From: Pseudonocardiaceae bacterium
Lineage (GTDB): Bacteria; Actinomycetota; Actinomycetes; Mycobacteriales; Pseudonocardiaceae
Assembly: GCA_009379815.1 (NCBI GenBank)
Contig: WHSY01000024.1
Coordinates: forward strand, 8,215 to 54,656
DNA: 46,442 bases
Direction of reading: 5' to 3'
Made by a program: the position numbers and the translations under genes. The notes under the pieces are model-generated. The model saw only the letters and a list, made by a program, of their open reading frames with translations, had not been told where the DNA came from and did no database searches. Positions 27,049 through 35,859 of this stretch are shown here, one piece after another; the first letter of the stretch is position 1; every line of letters starts with the position of its first letter.

Positions 27049-27890
27049 GGTTCGAGGTGCCCGTCGGCGCCGTCGTAGCTCGGGTCGCCGGGCAGCACGA
27101 CGCGCAGCCGGCCGTCCTCCCGCACCACCCTCGGGATGATCTTCTCGATGCTGCGGTGTGCCGCGAGCGCGGCGTCCAGCGTGCCGCACTCGTCGAGCTG
27201 GGTCAGCGTCACCCAGGTCGGCGGCAGCAGCCCGACCCGGCCGGCCTGCCAGTCGGCCAGCGCCCCGCCCGGCGACTGCCAGCCGGACCCCGACGCCTCC
27301 GAGGTGCTCCCGTCGGCTCGCTGCCCCTCCGGCAGCAGGGCCAGGAAGAACCGGGTGTCGTAGCGGCGCGGCTCCTCCTCCGGGGTGACCCAGTTGGACC
27401 ACGGCCGCAGCAGGTCGGCCCGCAGCACGAGGTCGCGCTGCTCCAGGAACTGCGCGAACGACAGCTCGCGGGACTCCAGCGCCGCCCGGTCCTCGGCGTA
27501 GCGCGATGCGTCGGCGATCACGGTGTGCGAGTCCGGGCCGGCCAGCAGCACCCCGCACTCCTCGAAGGTCTCCCGGACCGCCGCGCAGACCAGTGCCCTG
27601 GCCAGCGACACGTCGCAGCCGAAGCTGGTGGCCCACCAGTCCGGGTCAGGGCCGTTCCAGGCCAGCGACACGTCGCAGTCGCGCCGGTCCACCCCGCCGC
27701 CGGGGAAGACGGTCATACCGCCTGCGAAGGCCATCTGCGACACCCGGTGCTGCAGGAACACCTCCATCCCGCCGCCGCCCTGGCGAAGCAGCGCCACAGT
27801 GGCGGCGTCGCGCGGCGTCGCCGGGACGGTGGGGGCTTCGGTCGGCACCATCTCCTCCGGCACGGTCATCTCCTCGGGTAGCTGCGCCAT
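27045..27890 (-). CDS. NUDIX hydrolase, NUDT19-like
   Basis: 281 residues. The NUDIX glutamate box reads ALVCAAVRETFEECGVLL, with the usual Gly-start replaced by a longer insertion between FPGGGVDRRD and the box, as in NUDT7/NUDT19 relatives. A substrate such as a CoA derivative is likely but unproven. The peptide CDVSLA occurs twice 20 residues apart, from an exact DNA repeat. It lies 60 bp after ridA and is coupled to the MBL gene. Confidence 0.82.
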   Translation of the reverse strand: MAQLPEEMTVPEEMVPTEAPTVPATPRDAATVALLRQGGGGMEVFLQHRVSQMAFAGGMTVFPGGGVDRRDCDVSLAWNGPDPDWWATSFGCDVSLARALVCAAVRETFEECGVLLAGPDSHTVIADASRYAEDRAALESRELSFAQFLEQRDLVLRADLLRPWSNWVTPEEEPRRYDTRFFLALLPEGQRADGSTSEASGSGWQSPGGALADWQAGRVGLLPPTWVTLTQLDECGTLDAALAAHRSIEKIIPRVVREDGRLRVVLPGDPSYDGADGHLEP

Positions 27891-27951
27891 CCCGCCACCC
27901 TAGACGGGCTGCGCCCCGGCCGATGGTGATGATCGACGCGATGCCGTCGCC

Positions 27952-28407
27952 TCACGCGACTTCGACGACCAGCTCCACCTCGACCGGCGCACCCCGTGGC
28001 AGCTCGGCCACACCCACCGCGGAGCGGGCGTGTTCGCCCGCCTCACCGAAGATGTCGCCGAGCAGCTCGGAGGCACCGTCGAGCACCGCGGGCTGCGAGG
28101 TGAAGCCGGGCGCGGACGCCACGAACCCGACCACCTTCACGGCGCGGACGATCGCGTCGAGCCCGCAGAGGTCGTCGACGGCTGCCAGCGCGTTGAGCGT
28201 GCAGGTCCGCGCGAGCAGCTGCGCCTGCTCGACACTGACCTCGGCGCCGACCTTCCCGGTGGCGGCCAGCTGCCCGTCGACCAGCGGCACCTGGCCGGCG
28301 GTGAACACCAGCGATCCGCTCTGTACCGCGGGCTTGTACGCACCGGCCGGGGTGGCCACCGGTGGCAGCGTCAGGTCGAGCTCGTCGATCCGCCCGGTCC
28401 AGGTCAC
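27952..28407 (-). CDS. RidA-family (YjgF/UK114) protein
   Basis: 151 residues, trimeric deaminase fold. Family features: AYKPAVQSGSLVFTAGQVPL and a C-terminal PVEVELVVEVA. RidA proteins hydrolyse reactive enamines or imines from amino-acid metabolism; the catalytic Arg of archetypal RidA (RxxVE region) is not evident, so the subclass is uncertain. GTG 28407 overlaps the DUF4177 stop (GTGA). Confidence 0.85.
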   Translation of the reverse strand: MTWTGRIDELDLTLPPVATPAGAYKPAVQSGSLVFTAGQVPLVDGQLAATGKVGAEVSVEQAQLLARTCTLNALAAVDDLCGLDAIVRAVKVVGFVASAPGFTSQPAVLDGASELLGDIFGEAGEHARSAVGVAELPRGAPVEVELVVEVA

Positions 28408-28565
28408 GACTGCCCCTGCGGCCGCTTCATGTAGGCGACGAGCTGTTCGCCGGTCGGGCCGGGCAGCACGGTGACCAGCTCCCAGCCGTCGGCGCCCCAT
28501 TGGTCGAGGATCTGCTTGGTCGCGTGCGTCAGCAGCGGCACGGTGGCGTACTCCCAGATCGTCAT
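28404..28565 (-). CDS. Small DUF4177 protein
   Basis: 53 residues, MTIWEYATVPLLTHATKQ then ILDQWGADGWELVTVLPG. The WGADGWELV core is characteristic of DUF4177. It corresponds to the small gene Rv3678A. Function unknown. ATG 28565 follows a leaderless -10, and the stop overlaps ridA. Confidence 0.85.
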   Translation of the reverse strand: MTIWEYATVPLLTHATKQILDQWGADGWELVTVLPGPTGEQLVAYMKRPQGQS

Positions 28566-28572
28566 ACGCGGC

Positions 28573-28622
28573 ACCCTACGACCCAGGCCAACGGGTGCGT
28601 CCGGGCGGCGCGACATTAGGGT
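28573..28622. promoter_or_regulatory. Divergent pair of leaderless promoters
   Basis: Minus strand: TAGGGT at 28578-28573, then 7 nt, then ATG 28565. Plus strand: TAGGGT at 28617-28622, then 7 nt, then GTG 28630. Identical hexamers at identical distances serve the ridA operon and the ArsA pair. Confidence 0.65.
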
Positions 28623-28629
28623 CACGGTC

Positions 28630-29637
28630 GTGACGTCACCCGGATGGCCGGACGAGCTCGCCCGCGCCCGCCTGCACGTGGTCACGGGCAAGGGCGGCAC
28701 CGGCAAGACGACCGCCGCGGCGGCGCTGGCACTCGCGCTGGCGACCGGTGGTCGGCGCACGCTGCTCGTCGAGGTCGAGGGCCGCCAGGGCATCGCGCAG
28801 CTGTTCGACACCGCGCCGCTGCCCTACGAGGAACGACGAATCGCCGTCGCCCCCGACGGCGGCGAGGTCAAGGCCCTGGCCGTGGACGCGGAGGCCGCCC
28901 TGCTGGAGTACCTCGCGATGTTCTACAACCTCGGCTTCGCCGGCCGGACGCTGCGCCGGATGGGTGCGGTCGAGTTCGCCACCACGCTCGCTCCCGGGCT
29001 GCGCGACGTGCTGCTCACCGGCAAGGTCAAGGAGGCCACCGGCCGTACCGACGGTGGCCGTCACGTCTACGACGCGGTGATCCTCGACGCCCCGCCGACC
29101 GGGCGCGTGGTGAAGTTCCTCGACGTGACCAGGGCGATGGCCGACCTGGCGAAGGTGGGGCCGATCCACACCCAGAGCGACGGCGTGGTCCGACTGCTGC
29201 ACTCCGCCGACACGACGGTGCACGTGGTGACCCTGCTGGAGGACCTGCCGGTGTCCGAGACTCTGGAGACGGTGGCCGAGCTCGACGCGGCCGACCTGCG
29301 ACCGGGCGCGGTGATGGTCAACCGGGCCCGGCCGGCGCGGTTGTCGTCGCGCTCGGTGACCGCGGCGGCGGGCGGGCGGGTCGACGCCTCCCGGGTGCGC
29401 GACGGGCTGCTCGCGGCCGGGCTGGAGCTGGCGACCGACGTGGTCGACGGCCTGGTCGCCGAGACCGTGGAGCACGCGGTCCGGGTGGAAGCCGAGCAGC
29501 AGGCCCGTTCGCGGCTCGACGACGCGGGCATGCCGGCCCTCGAGCTGCCCGAGGTCACCGAGGTCGGCTCCGACGGCGTCGATCTGGGCGGGCTCTACGA
29601 GCTGGCCGAGCAGTTGCGCGAGCAGGGGGTGAGATGA
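28630..29637 (+). CDS. ArsA/Get3-like ATPase, first subunit
   Basis: 335 residues. Deviant Walker [16 protein letters not shown] (about 18-32) includes the signature Lys of the ArsA/Get3 family. Switch-like [11 protein letters not shown] is present. It corresponds to Rv3679, described as BagA of the bacterial Get3-like pair. No arsenic-pump partner or metal-binding cysteines are visible, so arsenite export is unlikely. Cytoplasmic; it probably pairs with the next gene product. GTG 28630 is set by the leaderless promoter. Confidence 0.88.
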   Translation: MTSPGWPDELARARLHVVTGKGGTGKTTAAAALALALATGGRRTLLVEVEGRQGIAQLFDTAPLPYEERRIAVAPDGGEVKALAVDAEAALLEYLAMFYNLGFAGRTLRRMGAVEFATTLAPGLRDVLLTGKVKEATGRTDGGRHVYDAVILDAPPTGRVVKFLDVTRAMADLAKVGPIHTQSDGVVRLLHSADTTVHVVTLLEDLPVSETLETVAELDAADLRPGAVMVNRARPARLSSRSVTAAAGGRVDASRVRDGLLAAGLELATDVVDGLVAETVEHAVRVEAEQQARSRLDDAGMPALELPEVTEVGSDGVDLGGLYELAEQLREQGVR

Positions 29638-30824
29638 CCGGCCCGCCCCCGCTCGAGGTCGACGCGCTGCTCGACGACCCGGACTGCCGCGTCGTGGTGT
29701 GCTGTGGCTCCGGCGGCGTCGGCAAGACCACCACCGCTGCCGCCCTCGGTCTTCGCGCCGCTGAGCGGGGGCGCCGCGTCGTCGTGCTGACCATCGATCC
29801 GGCGCGGCGGCTGGCGCAGTCGTTGGGACTGCGCGAGCTCAACAACCAGCCGCGGCGGGTAGCCGGTGCCGGCGGCAGCGACACCGGCGGCAGCGACGTG
29901 GGCGGCAGCGACGTGGGCGGCAGCGACGTGGGCGGAGAGCTGCACGCCATGATGCTCGACATGCAGCGCACCTTCGACGAGATGGTGCGGGCGCATGCGA
30001 GCCCGGAACGTGCCGATCAGATCATCGCCAACCCCTTCTACCAGACGATCTCCTCGTCGTTCTCCGGCACGCAGGAGTACATGGCGATGGAGAAGCTGGG
30101 GCAGCTGGTGGCCGCAGCCGAGTGGGACCTCGTGGTGGTCGACACGCCGCCGTCACGGTCGGCGCTGGACTTCCTCGACGCACCGCAGCGGCTGTCGTCC
30201 TTCCTCGACGGCCGGATGATCCGGCTGCTCTCGGCGCCGGCCCGCGCGGGAAGCCGCAGCATGCGCCGGTTGGTCGGCGCCGGGTTCGGGATCTTCTCCC
30301 GCGCCGTGTCGGCGATCCTCGGCGCGCAGCTGCTCGCGGACGCGTCAGCGTTCGTGCAGGCCTTCGACACCATGTTCGGCGGCTTCCGGGAGCGTGCCAC
30401 CGCCACCTACGAGCTGCTGCGGGCACCGGGAACCGCGTTCCTGGTCGTGGCGGCACCCGAGACCGACGCGCTGCGGGAAGCAGCCTACTTCGTCGACCGG
30501 CTGGCCACCGAGCGCATGCCGTTGGCCGGGCTGGTGCTCAACCGGACTCACCCGGTGCACGCGCAGCTGCCCGCCGCCCGCGCCGAGACGGCCGCCGACC
30601 GGCTCGAGTCGGAGGCATCCAGCCCGCTGGCCGCAGCGGTGCTACGACTGCACGCCGACCGCGTCGCCAGGGCGGACCGAGAGCGGCGGCTGCTCGGCCG
30701 GTTCCGCAAGGCCCACCCGACGGTGCCGGTGGTCGGGCTGCCGACGATGGCGCGCGACGTTCACGACCTGCCGGGGCTGCGGGAGATCGGTGACCACCTC
30801 GCCCGCTCGGAACCCGCGCTCTGA
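29634..30824 (+). CDS. ArsA/Get3-like ATPase, second subunit
   Basis: 396 residues. P-loop [15 protein letters not shown] (about 23-37) keeps the catalytic GKT, but the signature Lys that reaches across the dimer is Ser26. Switch motif [14 protein letters not shown] is present. A Gly-Ser-Asp-Val repeat (about residues 80-99) inserts a flexible linker. Corresponds to Rv3680 (BagB). ATG overlaps the first ArsA stop (ATGA), so a heterodimer made in equal amounts is likely. Its 3' end is overlapped antisense by whiB4. Confidence 0.88.
   Translation: MTGPPPLEVDALLDDPDCRVVVCCGSGGVGKTTTAAALGLRAAERGRRVVVLTIDPARRLAQSLGLRELNNQPRRVAGAGGSDTGGSDVGGSDVGGSDVGGELHAMMLDMQRTFDEMVRAHASPERADQIIANPFYQTISSSFSGTQEYMAMEKLGQLVAAAEWDLVVVDTPPSRSALDFLDAPQRLSSFLDGRMIRLLSAPARAGSRSMRRLVGAGFGIFSRAVSAILGAQLLADASAFVQAFDTMFGGFRERATATYELLRAPGTAFLVVAAPETDALREAAYFVDRLATERMPLAGLVLNRTHPVHAQLPAARAETAADRLESEASSPLAAAVLRLHADRVARADRERRLLGRFRKAHPTVPVVGLPTMARDVHDLPGLREIGDHLARSEPAL
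29872..29931. repeat. Four 15-bp tandem repeats in the second ArsA gene
   Basis: Units GGCGGCAGCGACRYS at 29872, 29887, 29902 and 29917; units 2 to 4 are identical. They encode the five-residue unit GGSDV. Confidence 0.9.
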
Positions 30825-31136
30825 CTCCTGGCCCACGTACACCGCGTGGTCGCGGGCGGCCTGCTCGAGCAGCTCGGTCCAGCTGTCGACGTCGGGACGG
30901 CGGCGCAACAGCCGCCGCCGCTCCCGTTCGGTCATGCCACCCCACACTCCGAACTCGATGCGCCGGTCCAGCGCCTCGGCCAGGCACTGGGCGCGCACCG
31001 GGCACGGCACGCAGACGGCCTTCGCCTCGTGTTGCGCGGCACCACGCACGAACAACTGGTCCGGATCGTCTCGGCACTCCCCCCGCGTACGCCAGTTGCC
31101 GGCGAGCGGCGTCGCCGTCCCCCTGATCGTTCCCAT
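30642..31136 (-). CDS. whiB4: WhiB-family iron-sulfur regulator, WhiB4-like, with long antisense-overlapping tail
   Basis: 164 residues. Cluster ligands C21, C42, C45 and C51 (CVPC central pair), followed by [18 protein letters not shown], define a WhiB protein: a 4Fe-4S redox sensor and transcription factor. Position between the ArsA pair and ponA2 matches whiB4. WhiB4 of M. tuberculosis is about 118 residues; here the frame continues past the normal end, and residues from about 105 on are encoded opposite the 3' end of the second ArsA gene. AAGGGGG lies just upstream of ATG 31136. Confidence 0.88.
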   Translation of the reverse strand: MGTIRGTATPLAGNWRTRGECRDDPDQLFVRGAAQHEAKAVCVPCPVRAQCLAEALDRRIEFGVWGGMTERERRRLLRRRPDVDSWTELLEQAARDHAVYVGQESERGFRAGEVVTDLPQPRQVVNVARHRRQPDHRHRRVGLAEPAEQPPLSVRPGDAVGVQS

Positions 31137-31239
31137 CGCCCCCTTGTCTCCCTCATCTCGACTGAAACACCCCCGCCCCGGCCCCCGCGCAGGCGGGCCG
31201 ACCCGATGCCCGCCACGATGTCGGTGAGACCTGCGGCGC

Positions 31240-31245
31240 AGCCTA
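31240..31245 (-). promoter_or_regulatory. Possible whiB4 -10 hexamer
   Basis: Minus-strand TAGGCT, giving a leader of roughly 95 nt. Confidence 0.35.
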
Positions 31246-31324
31246 ACCGCCGCGGGTCATGTCGCCTACCACACATCCCCTGTTCGTGATGTCGCCGGGT
31301 GTCGAGGCTGTTCACAACGACCAG

Positions 31325-31330
31325 TACCCT
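31325..31330 (+). promoter_or_regulatory. -10 hexamer, leaderless arrangement, ponA2
   Basis: TACCCT, then 7 nt, then GTG 31338. Confidence 0.55.
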
Positions 31331-31337
31331 CATCGGC

Positions 31338-33800
31338 GTGCAGCCCAAAGATGCCCTCTGGCGGATGGTGGGCCTGTGCTTGCTGGCAGGGGTCCTGGTG
31401 GCGGGCCTGCTCTTCCCCCTGGCGGGTGGCCTGGGAATGGTGTCCAACCAGGCGAGCTCCACTGTCAACAGCGTGTCGTCCAACCTCGTCCAGGGCAAGG
31501 TCCCGCTCGTCACCACCATCACGGACGAGGCCGGCGCGCCGATCGCCTACCTGTTCGACCAGAACCGCATCAAAGCGGAGCCCAACGAGATCGCGGACTC
31601 GATGAAGGCCGCGATCACCGCGATCGAGGACCGCCGGTTCTTCGAGCACGAGGGCGTGGACTGGCGCGGGACCACCCGGGCGCTGATGAACAACCTCGTC
31701 ACCAACGGCAGCGTGCTGGAGGGGCAGGGCGGTTCGACCCTGACCATGCAGTACGTCAAGAACTACCTGCTCTACGTCGTCGCGCAGACCGACGCCCAGC
31801 GTGCCGCGGCCATCGAGACGACGCCGGCGCGCAAGCTGCGGGAGATCAGGGTGGCGGTGCAGCTCGAGCAGCGGCTGTCCAAGCCGGAGATCCTCGCCGG
31901 CTACCTGAACATCGTCTTCTACGGCAACAACGCCTACGGCATCACCTCCGCGGCCCGGACCTACTTCGACACGACCCCCGACAAGCTGACCATCTCGCAG
32001 GCCGCGCTGCTGGCCGGGATGGTCCGGTCTCCGACCGCCTTCGATCCCGTGGACAACCCGGAGGCAGCCATCGGCCGGCGCAACCTGGTGATCGACCAGA
32101 TGGTCGACGTCGGGTCGATCACGCCGGAGCAGGGCGCGGCGGCGAAGGCGGAGCCGCTGGGAGTCCGGCAGCCGCTGACCGGCCTGCCGAACGGCTGCAT
32201 CGGCGCCGGGCCCGCGGACGGATTCTTCTGCCAGTACGTCGTGGACTACCTCGACAAGATCGGGATGCCGCTGGAGGAGCTGCGCAAGGGCGGTTACACC
32301 ATCCGGACCACGCTGGACCGGCGTGCCAGCAACCTGGCCAAGGAGGCCGCCAACGCGCAGCTGCCGACGCAGACCCCGGGCATCGCCAGCGCGATGGCGA
32401 TCGTGGAGCCGGGCGAGGAGAAGCACCGGGTGACGGCGCTGGTCGCCAACCGCGACTACGGCTTCGATGCCGACGAAGGCCAGACCGCCTACGCCCTGCC
32501 GTCGAGCCCGCAGCCCTTCGGGGCGGGATCGATCTACAAGATATTCACTGCAGCGGCGGCGCTGGAGAAGGGCCTGGGCATCCAGAGCACCGTGCAGGTG
32601 CCCGACGTCTACAGCTCGCAGGTGTTCAAGAATGCCGGTTCGGCCTACACCGTGGAGAACGCAGGCGACTACTCCAACCAGCCGGTGTCGCTGCAGACCG
32701 CGTTGGCGATCTCGCCGAACACCACGTTCCTCGCACTGATGGACCGGATCGGCTCGGTCGACCCGGTCGTCGACATGGCCTACCGGCTCGGTATGCGGTC
32801 GAGTCTGGAGGTGCGCGACCCGCAGGGACGCACGATCAGGGAGGCCGTCAAGGCCGAGGAACGCGGCTCCTACACCCTCGGCCCGGAGCCGACCAGCCCA
32901 CTGGACCTCGCCAATGTCGCCGCCACGCTGATGAGCGGCGGCGTGTGGTGCCCGCCCACCCCGATCGAGTCGATCACCGACCGCAACGGCAACCCGGTGC
33001 AGCTCGACGAGGCACCGTGTGAGCACGTCGTCCCGAAGGGCCTGGCCAACACCCTCGCGGTCGGGCTCAGCGAGGACACGCTCCCGGGCGGCACCGGGTA
33101 CCAGCCGGCGCAGAATGCCGGCTGGAGCCGGCCCATGCTGGGCAAGACCGGCACCACCCAGGACAACATGTCCGCCGGGTTCGTCGGCGCCACCCCGCAG
33201 TACGCCGGGGCTGTACTGGTCTGGCCCGACGGCAGCAATCCCCGGCCGATCTGTGTCACCGACCCGCCGCAGCTGTGTTCCAGCGGCAACATCTTCGGTG
33301 CCACGATCCCGGCACGGACCTGGTTCGACGCGATGGTCCCGATTCACGAGGGGCTGCCGGTGGCGCCGTTGCCACCGACCACCCCGCGGTATGTCAACGG
33401 TGGCAGCTCCAGCCAGGTGCCCAACGTGGTCGGGATGTCCGAGAACCTGGCGCGGATCGAGCTGGAGGAGGCCGGGTTCCGGGTCGAGAGCGTCACCACC
33501 GACTCGAGCCTGAATGTCGGCACCGTGACCTACCAGACCCCGGATGAGTCGGCGCTGCCCGGTGACCTCATCACGATCGGGATCAGCGACGGCACCCCGC
33601 CGCCCCCGGAGACCACCGAACCACCGGAGCCGGAGACCACGGAGCCCGAGCCGTCTCCGGAGGAACCACCCGAGGACACCCCACCCCCTCCACCGCCGCC
33701 GGAGCCACCACCCACCGGTGGCGGTCCGCCCGACGACGGTGGTCCTGGTGGTCCGCCGGATGAGCCCGGCCCGCCGCCAGGGGATGACGAGCCCGAGTGA
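31338..33800 (+). CDS. ponA2: Bifunctional class A penicillin-binding protein with PASTA domain
   Basis: 820 residues. Short cytoplasmic N-terminus, one membrane helix (about 9-30), glycosyltransferase domain with EDRRFFEHEGVDWRGTTRA (about 96-114) and GGSTLTMQYVKN, transpeptidase domain with SIYK (about 397), SPN and KTGTT (about 603), a PASTA domain (about 693-751), and a Pro/Glu-rich tail. It polymerises and cross-links peptidoglycan outside the membrane. GTG 31338 is preferred because of the leaderless -10; GTG 31299 is the alternative. It converges on yqeY with a 4-bp gap. Confidence 0.95.
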   Translation: MQPKDALWRMVGLCLLAGVLVAGLLFPLAGGLGMVSNQASSTVNSVSSNLVQGKVPLVTTITDEAGAPIAYLFDQNRIKAEPNEIADSMKAAITAIEDRRFFEHEGVDWRGTTRALMNNLVTNGSVLEGQGGSTLTMQYVKNYLLYVVAQTDAQRAAAIETTPARKLREIRVAVQLEQRLSKPEILAGYLNIVFYGNNAYGITSAARTYFDTTPDKLTISQAALLAGMVRSPTAFDPVDNPEAAIGRRNLVIDQMVDVGSITPEQGAAAKAEPLGVRQPLTGLPNGCIGAGPADGFFCQYVVDYLDKIGMPLEELRKGGYTIRTTLDRRASNLAKEAANAQLPTQTPGIASAMAIVEPGEEKHRVTALVANRDYGFDADEGQTAYALPSSPQPFGAGSIYKIFTAAAALEKGLGIQSTVQVPDVYSSQVFKNAGSAYTVENAGDYSNQPVSLQTALAISPNTTFLALMDRIGSVDPVVDMAYRLGMRSSLEVRDPQGRTIREAVKAEERGSYTLGPEPTSPLDLANVAATLMSGGVWCPPTPIESITDRNGNPVQLDEAPCEHVVPKGLANTLAVGLSEDTLPGGTGYQPAQNAGWSRPMLGKTGTTQDNMSAGFVGATPQYAGAVLVWPDGSNPRPICVTDPPQLCSSGNIFGATIPARTWFDAMVPIHEGLPVAPLPPTTPRYVNGGSSSQVPNVVGMSENLARIELEEAGFRVESVTTDSSLNVGTVTYQTPDESALPGDLITIGISDGTPPPPETTEPPEPETTEPEPSPEEPPEDTPPPPPPPEPPPTGGGPPDDGGPGGPPDEPGPPPGDDEPE

Positions 33801-33804
33801 GCCC

Positions 33805-34281
33805 TCAGCCCTGACCCGCGAGGGCGGTACGGACTGCGGTCGCCACCCTGCCGCCCTCGGCCCGGCGCCCCACCTTGGCGGTGGCTGCCTTCATGACCCG
33901 GCCCATCTGCCGCGGTCCTGGCGGTTCGCCGAGTGCCGCGGTGACCTCCGCTACGGCGTCGTCGACCAGGCCGGCCAGCTCGTCGTCCGCGAGCTGCGCG
34001 GGCAGGTAGCCGGCGAGCACGTCGCCCTCCGCGCGCTCCTGCGCCGCCAGTTCGGTGCGCCCCGCGCCGTCGTAGGCTTCCGCGGCCTCCCGGCGCTTCT
34101 TCGCCTCCCGGCCGAGCACCTCGAGCACTTCGTCGTCGGTCAGTTCCCGCGACGAGCTGCCCGAGACCTCCTCGTTGGAGATCGCGGCCAGCGCCATCCG
34201 CAGCGTCGCGACCGTCGTGGCGCCCCTGGCCTTGATCGCCGTCGCCAGGTCGGTGCGCAGCCGGTCCTTCAACTCCGCCAT
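33805..34281 (-). CDS. GatB/YqeY domain protein
   Basis: 158 residues. A stand-alone helical YqeY domain (MAELKDRLRTDLATAIKAR, later GPRQMGRVMKAA) homologous to the tail domain of amidotransferase GatB, which contacts tRNA. It is usually without known function and may bind tRNA. ATG 34281 is preceded by a leaderless -10. Confidence 0.9.
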   Translation of the reverse strand: MAELKDRLRTDLATAIKARGATTVATLRMALAAISNEEVSGSSSRELTDDEVLEVLGREAKKRREAAEAYDGAGRTELAAQERAEGDVLAGYLPAQLADDELAGLVDDAVAEVTAALGEPPGPRQMGRVMKAATAKVGRRAEGGRVATAVRTALAGQG

Positions 34282-34289
34282 GTCGGCAG

Positions 34290-34295
34290 ACGCTA
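34290..34295 (-). promoter_or_regulatory. -10 hexamer, leaderless arrangement, yqeY
   Basis: Minus-strand TAGCGT, then 8 nt, then ATG 34281. Confidence 0.45.
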
Positions 34296-34334
34296 CCGCC
34301 TGCCGCGGTCCGGCCCGACCACGTTCGGGCTCCC

Positions 34335-34425
34335 GCCCCGATTCGGGGCCCGTGCCGACCCCGTTTCGGAACCGGAACGGGGTTAAGGGCCGCTGCAAAC
34401 CTCGTTTCGGAACCGGAACGGGGTT
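34335..34425. repeat. Three related hairpins including a 23-bp direct repeat
   Basis: GCCCCG-ATT-CGGGGC at 34335-34349, then CGTTTCGGAACCGGAACGGG (+GTT) at 34362-34384 and again at 34403-34425. Each copy of the direct repeat is itself near-palindromic. They lie between the divergent yqeY and metallophosphoesterase genes. Confidence 0.85.
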
Positions 34426-34466
34426 CGGGGCATCGACGAGCGGGGCCGCCGGCATCGTCGTGCACG

Positions 34467-34472
34467 TAGGCT
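34467..34472 (+). promoter_or_regulatory. -10 hexamer, leaderless arrangement, metallophosphoesterase
   Basis: TAGGCT, then 8 nt, then GTG 34481. Confidence 0.5.
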
Positions 34473-34480
34473 GGAATGCC

Positions 34481-35422
34481 GTGAACCGTCTCGGGCATGC
34501 CGCCGCCTCCACCGTCGCGCTCGGTCTCGCCGGGCTCGGTTACGCAGCCGGCTACGAGATCCGCCGGTGGACGTTGCGGCACGCCACCGTGCCGGTTCTC
34601 GAACCCGGTGCCTCACCGCTGCGCGTGCTGCACATCTCCGACCTGCACATGACCCCCGACCAGCGCTCGAAGCAACGCTGGGTGGCCGGACTGGCGGACC
34701 TGCGTCCCGACCTGGTGGTCAACACCGGCGACAATCTCGCCCACCCGCGCGCGGTGCCGATCGTCCTCCGGGCACTCGGGCCGCTGCTCGAGCTGCCGGG
34801 CGTGCACGTCTTCGGCAGCAACGACTACTTCGCGCCGCGCCCGAAGAACCCGGCCCGCTACCTCGTCGGTCGCCGCAGGCGGGTCTACGGTAGGCAACTT
34901 CCCTGGCGCGACCTGCGCGCGGCGCTGGCCGAGCGTGGCTGGACCGACCTCACCCACGCACGCCGCAGCGTCACCGTGGCGGGCCGCGTCGTCGCGGCTG
35001 CCGGGGTCGACGATCCCCACCTCGGGCTCGATCGCTACGGGCGCATCGCCGGTGCCGCCGACGCCGCTGCCGACCTGCGACTCGGGCTCGCCCACTCACC
35101 CGAGCCCCGGGTACTCGACGCGTTCGCAGCCGACGGCTACGACCTGGTGCTCGCCGGCCACACCCACGGGGGCCAGCTGCGGTTGCCCGGCTATGGCGCG
35201 ATCGTGACCAACTGCGGTCTGGATCGCTCCCTGGCACGGGGCGCATCCCGCTGGGGTCCGCGCACGTGGCTGCACGTCTCGGCGGGTCTGGGTACGTCCC
35301 CGTACGCGCCGGTACGGTTCGCGTGCCCACCGGAGGCCACCCTGCTCACACTCGTCCCGCGCGGCGGTGGCTCCGGTGGCAGCCCCCGGACCGGTTCGAA
35401 AGCGCTCGCAGACGTCGGCTAG
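34481..35422 (+). CDS. Membrane-associated metallophosphoesterase
   Basis: 313 residues. N-terminal hydrophobic segment (about 4-25), then a calcineurin-like fold: [19 protein letters not shown] in place of GNHD, and AGHTHGGQL. The Asn-Asp motif begins with Ser rather than the usual Asn-His pair, so one ligand is altered. It corresponds to Rv3683. The substrate is unknown; related YkuE/LpxH-like enzymes act on lipid phosphates. Last chromosomal protein gene before the tRNA. Confidence 0.88.
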   Translation: MNRLGHAAASTVALGLAGLGYAAGYEIRRWTLRHATVPVLEPGASPLRVLHISDLHMTPDQRSKQRWVAGLADLRPDLVVNTGDNLAHPRAVPIVLRALGPLLELPGVHVFGSNDYFAPRPKNPARYLVGRRRRVYGRQLPWRDLRAALAERGWTDLTHARRSVTVAGRVVAAAGVDDPHLGLDRYGRIAGAADAAADLRLGLAHSPEPRVLDAFAADGYDLVLAGHTHGGQLRLPGYGAIVTNCGLDRSLARGASRWGPRTWLHVSAGLGTSPYAPVRFACPPEATLLTLVPRGGGSGGSPRTGSKALADVG

Positions 35423-35437
35423 ACTTGCCGGCGGCTA

Positions 35438-35514
<77 letters not shown>

Positions 35515-35859
35515 GAGAAGCAGCAGGTCAAAGGCCCAATCCGATATATGCAGCTCGAGCCTCTGATTCGTTGTGTGACTAAATGCGTGACTACCGTTCC
35601 GCACTCAGGTCATGTGACCTCTCCCAGTAGCGGTACTGGGTTGGTTCTGGCGACACACCGGGACGGCGTGGTGATCGAGTCTGCGCGTGTCCGACCTGTC
35701 ACCTACACCGCCGTGCTCCCGCTCGGGGAGTCCACCGTGGCCTACCTGTCAGGGGCTGCTCGAAAGCGAACCTCGCCGCCGCCACATGAGCACCACGAGC
35801 GCACTGACGGCCGGCGAACTCGCTGGCACATGGGCTGTCGGCTCCCTACGGTTCCCGAC
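35515..35859. other. Element left-end region without a gene
   Basis: 345 bp, AT-richer than the flanks just after the tRNA (ATCCGATATATGCAG near 35538). An open frame from 35548 runs into the glycosyltransferase but looks non-coding before ATG 35860. It likely holds integrase arm sites. A leaderless -10 for the glycosyltransferase lies at 35847. Confidence 0.5.
35847..35852 (+). promoter_or_regulatory. -10 hexamer, leaderless arrangement, glycosyltransferase
   Basis: TACGGT, then 7 nt, then ATG 35860. Confidence 0.5.

Noticed and set aside
28630-30824. Arsenite efflux operon
   Set aside because: No ArsB, ArsR or ArsC gene and no cysteine triad in the ATPases; synteny points to the Get3-like pair.
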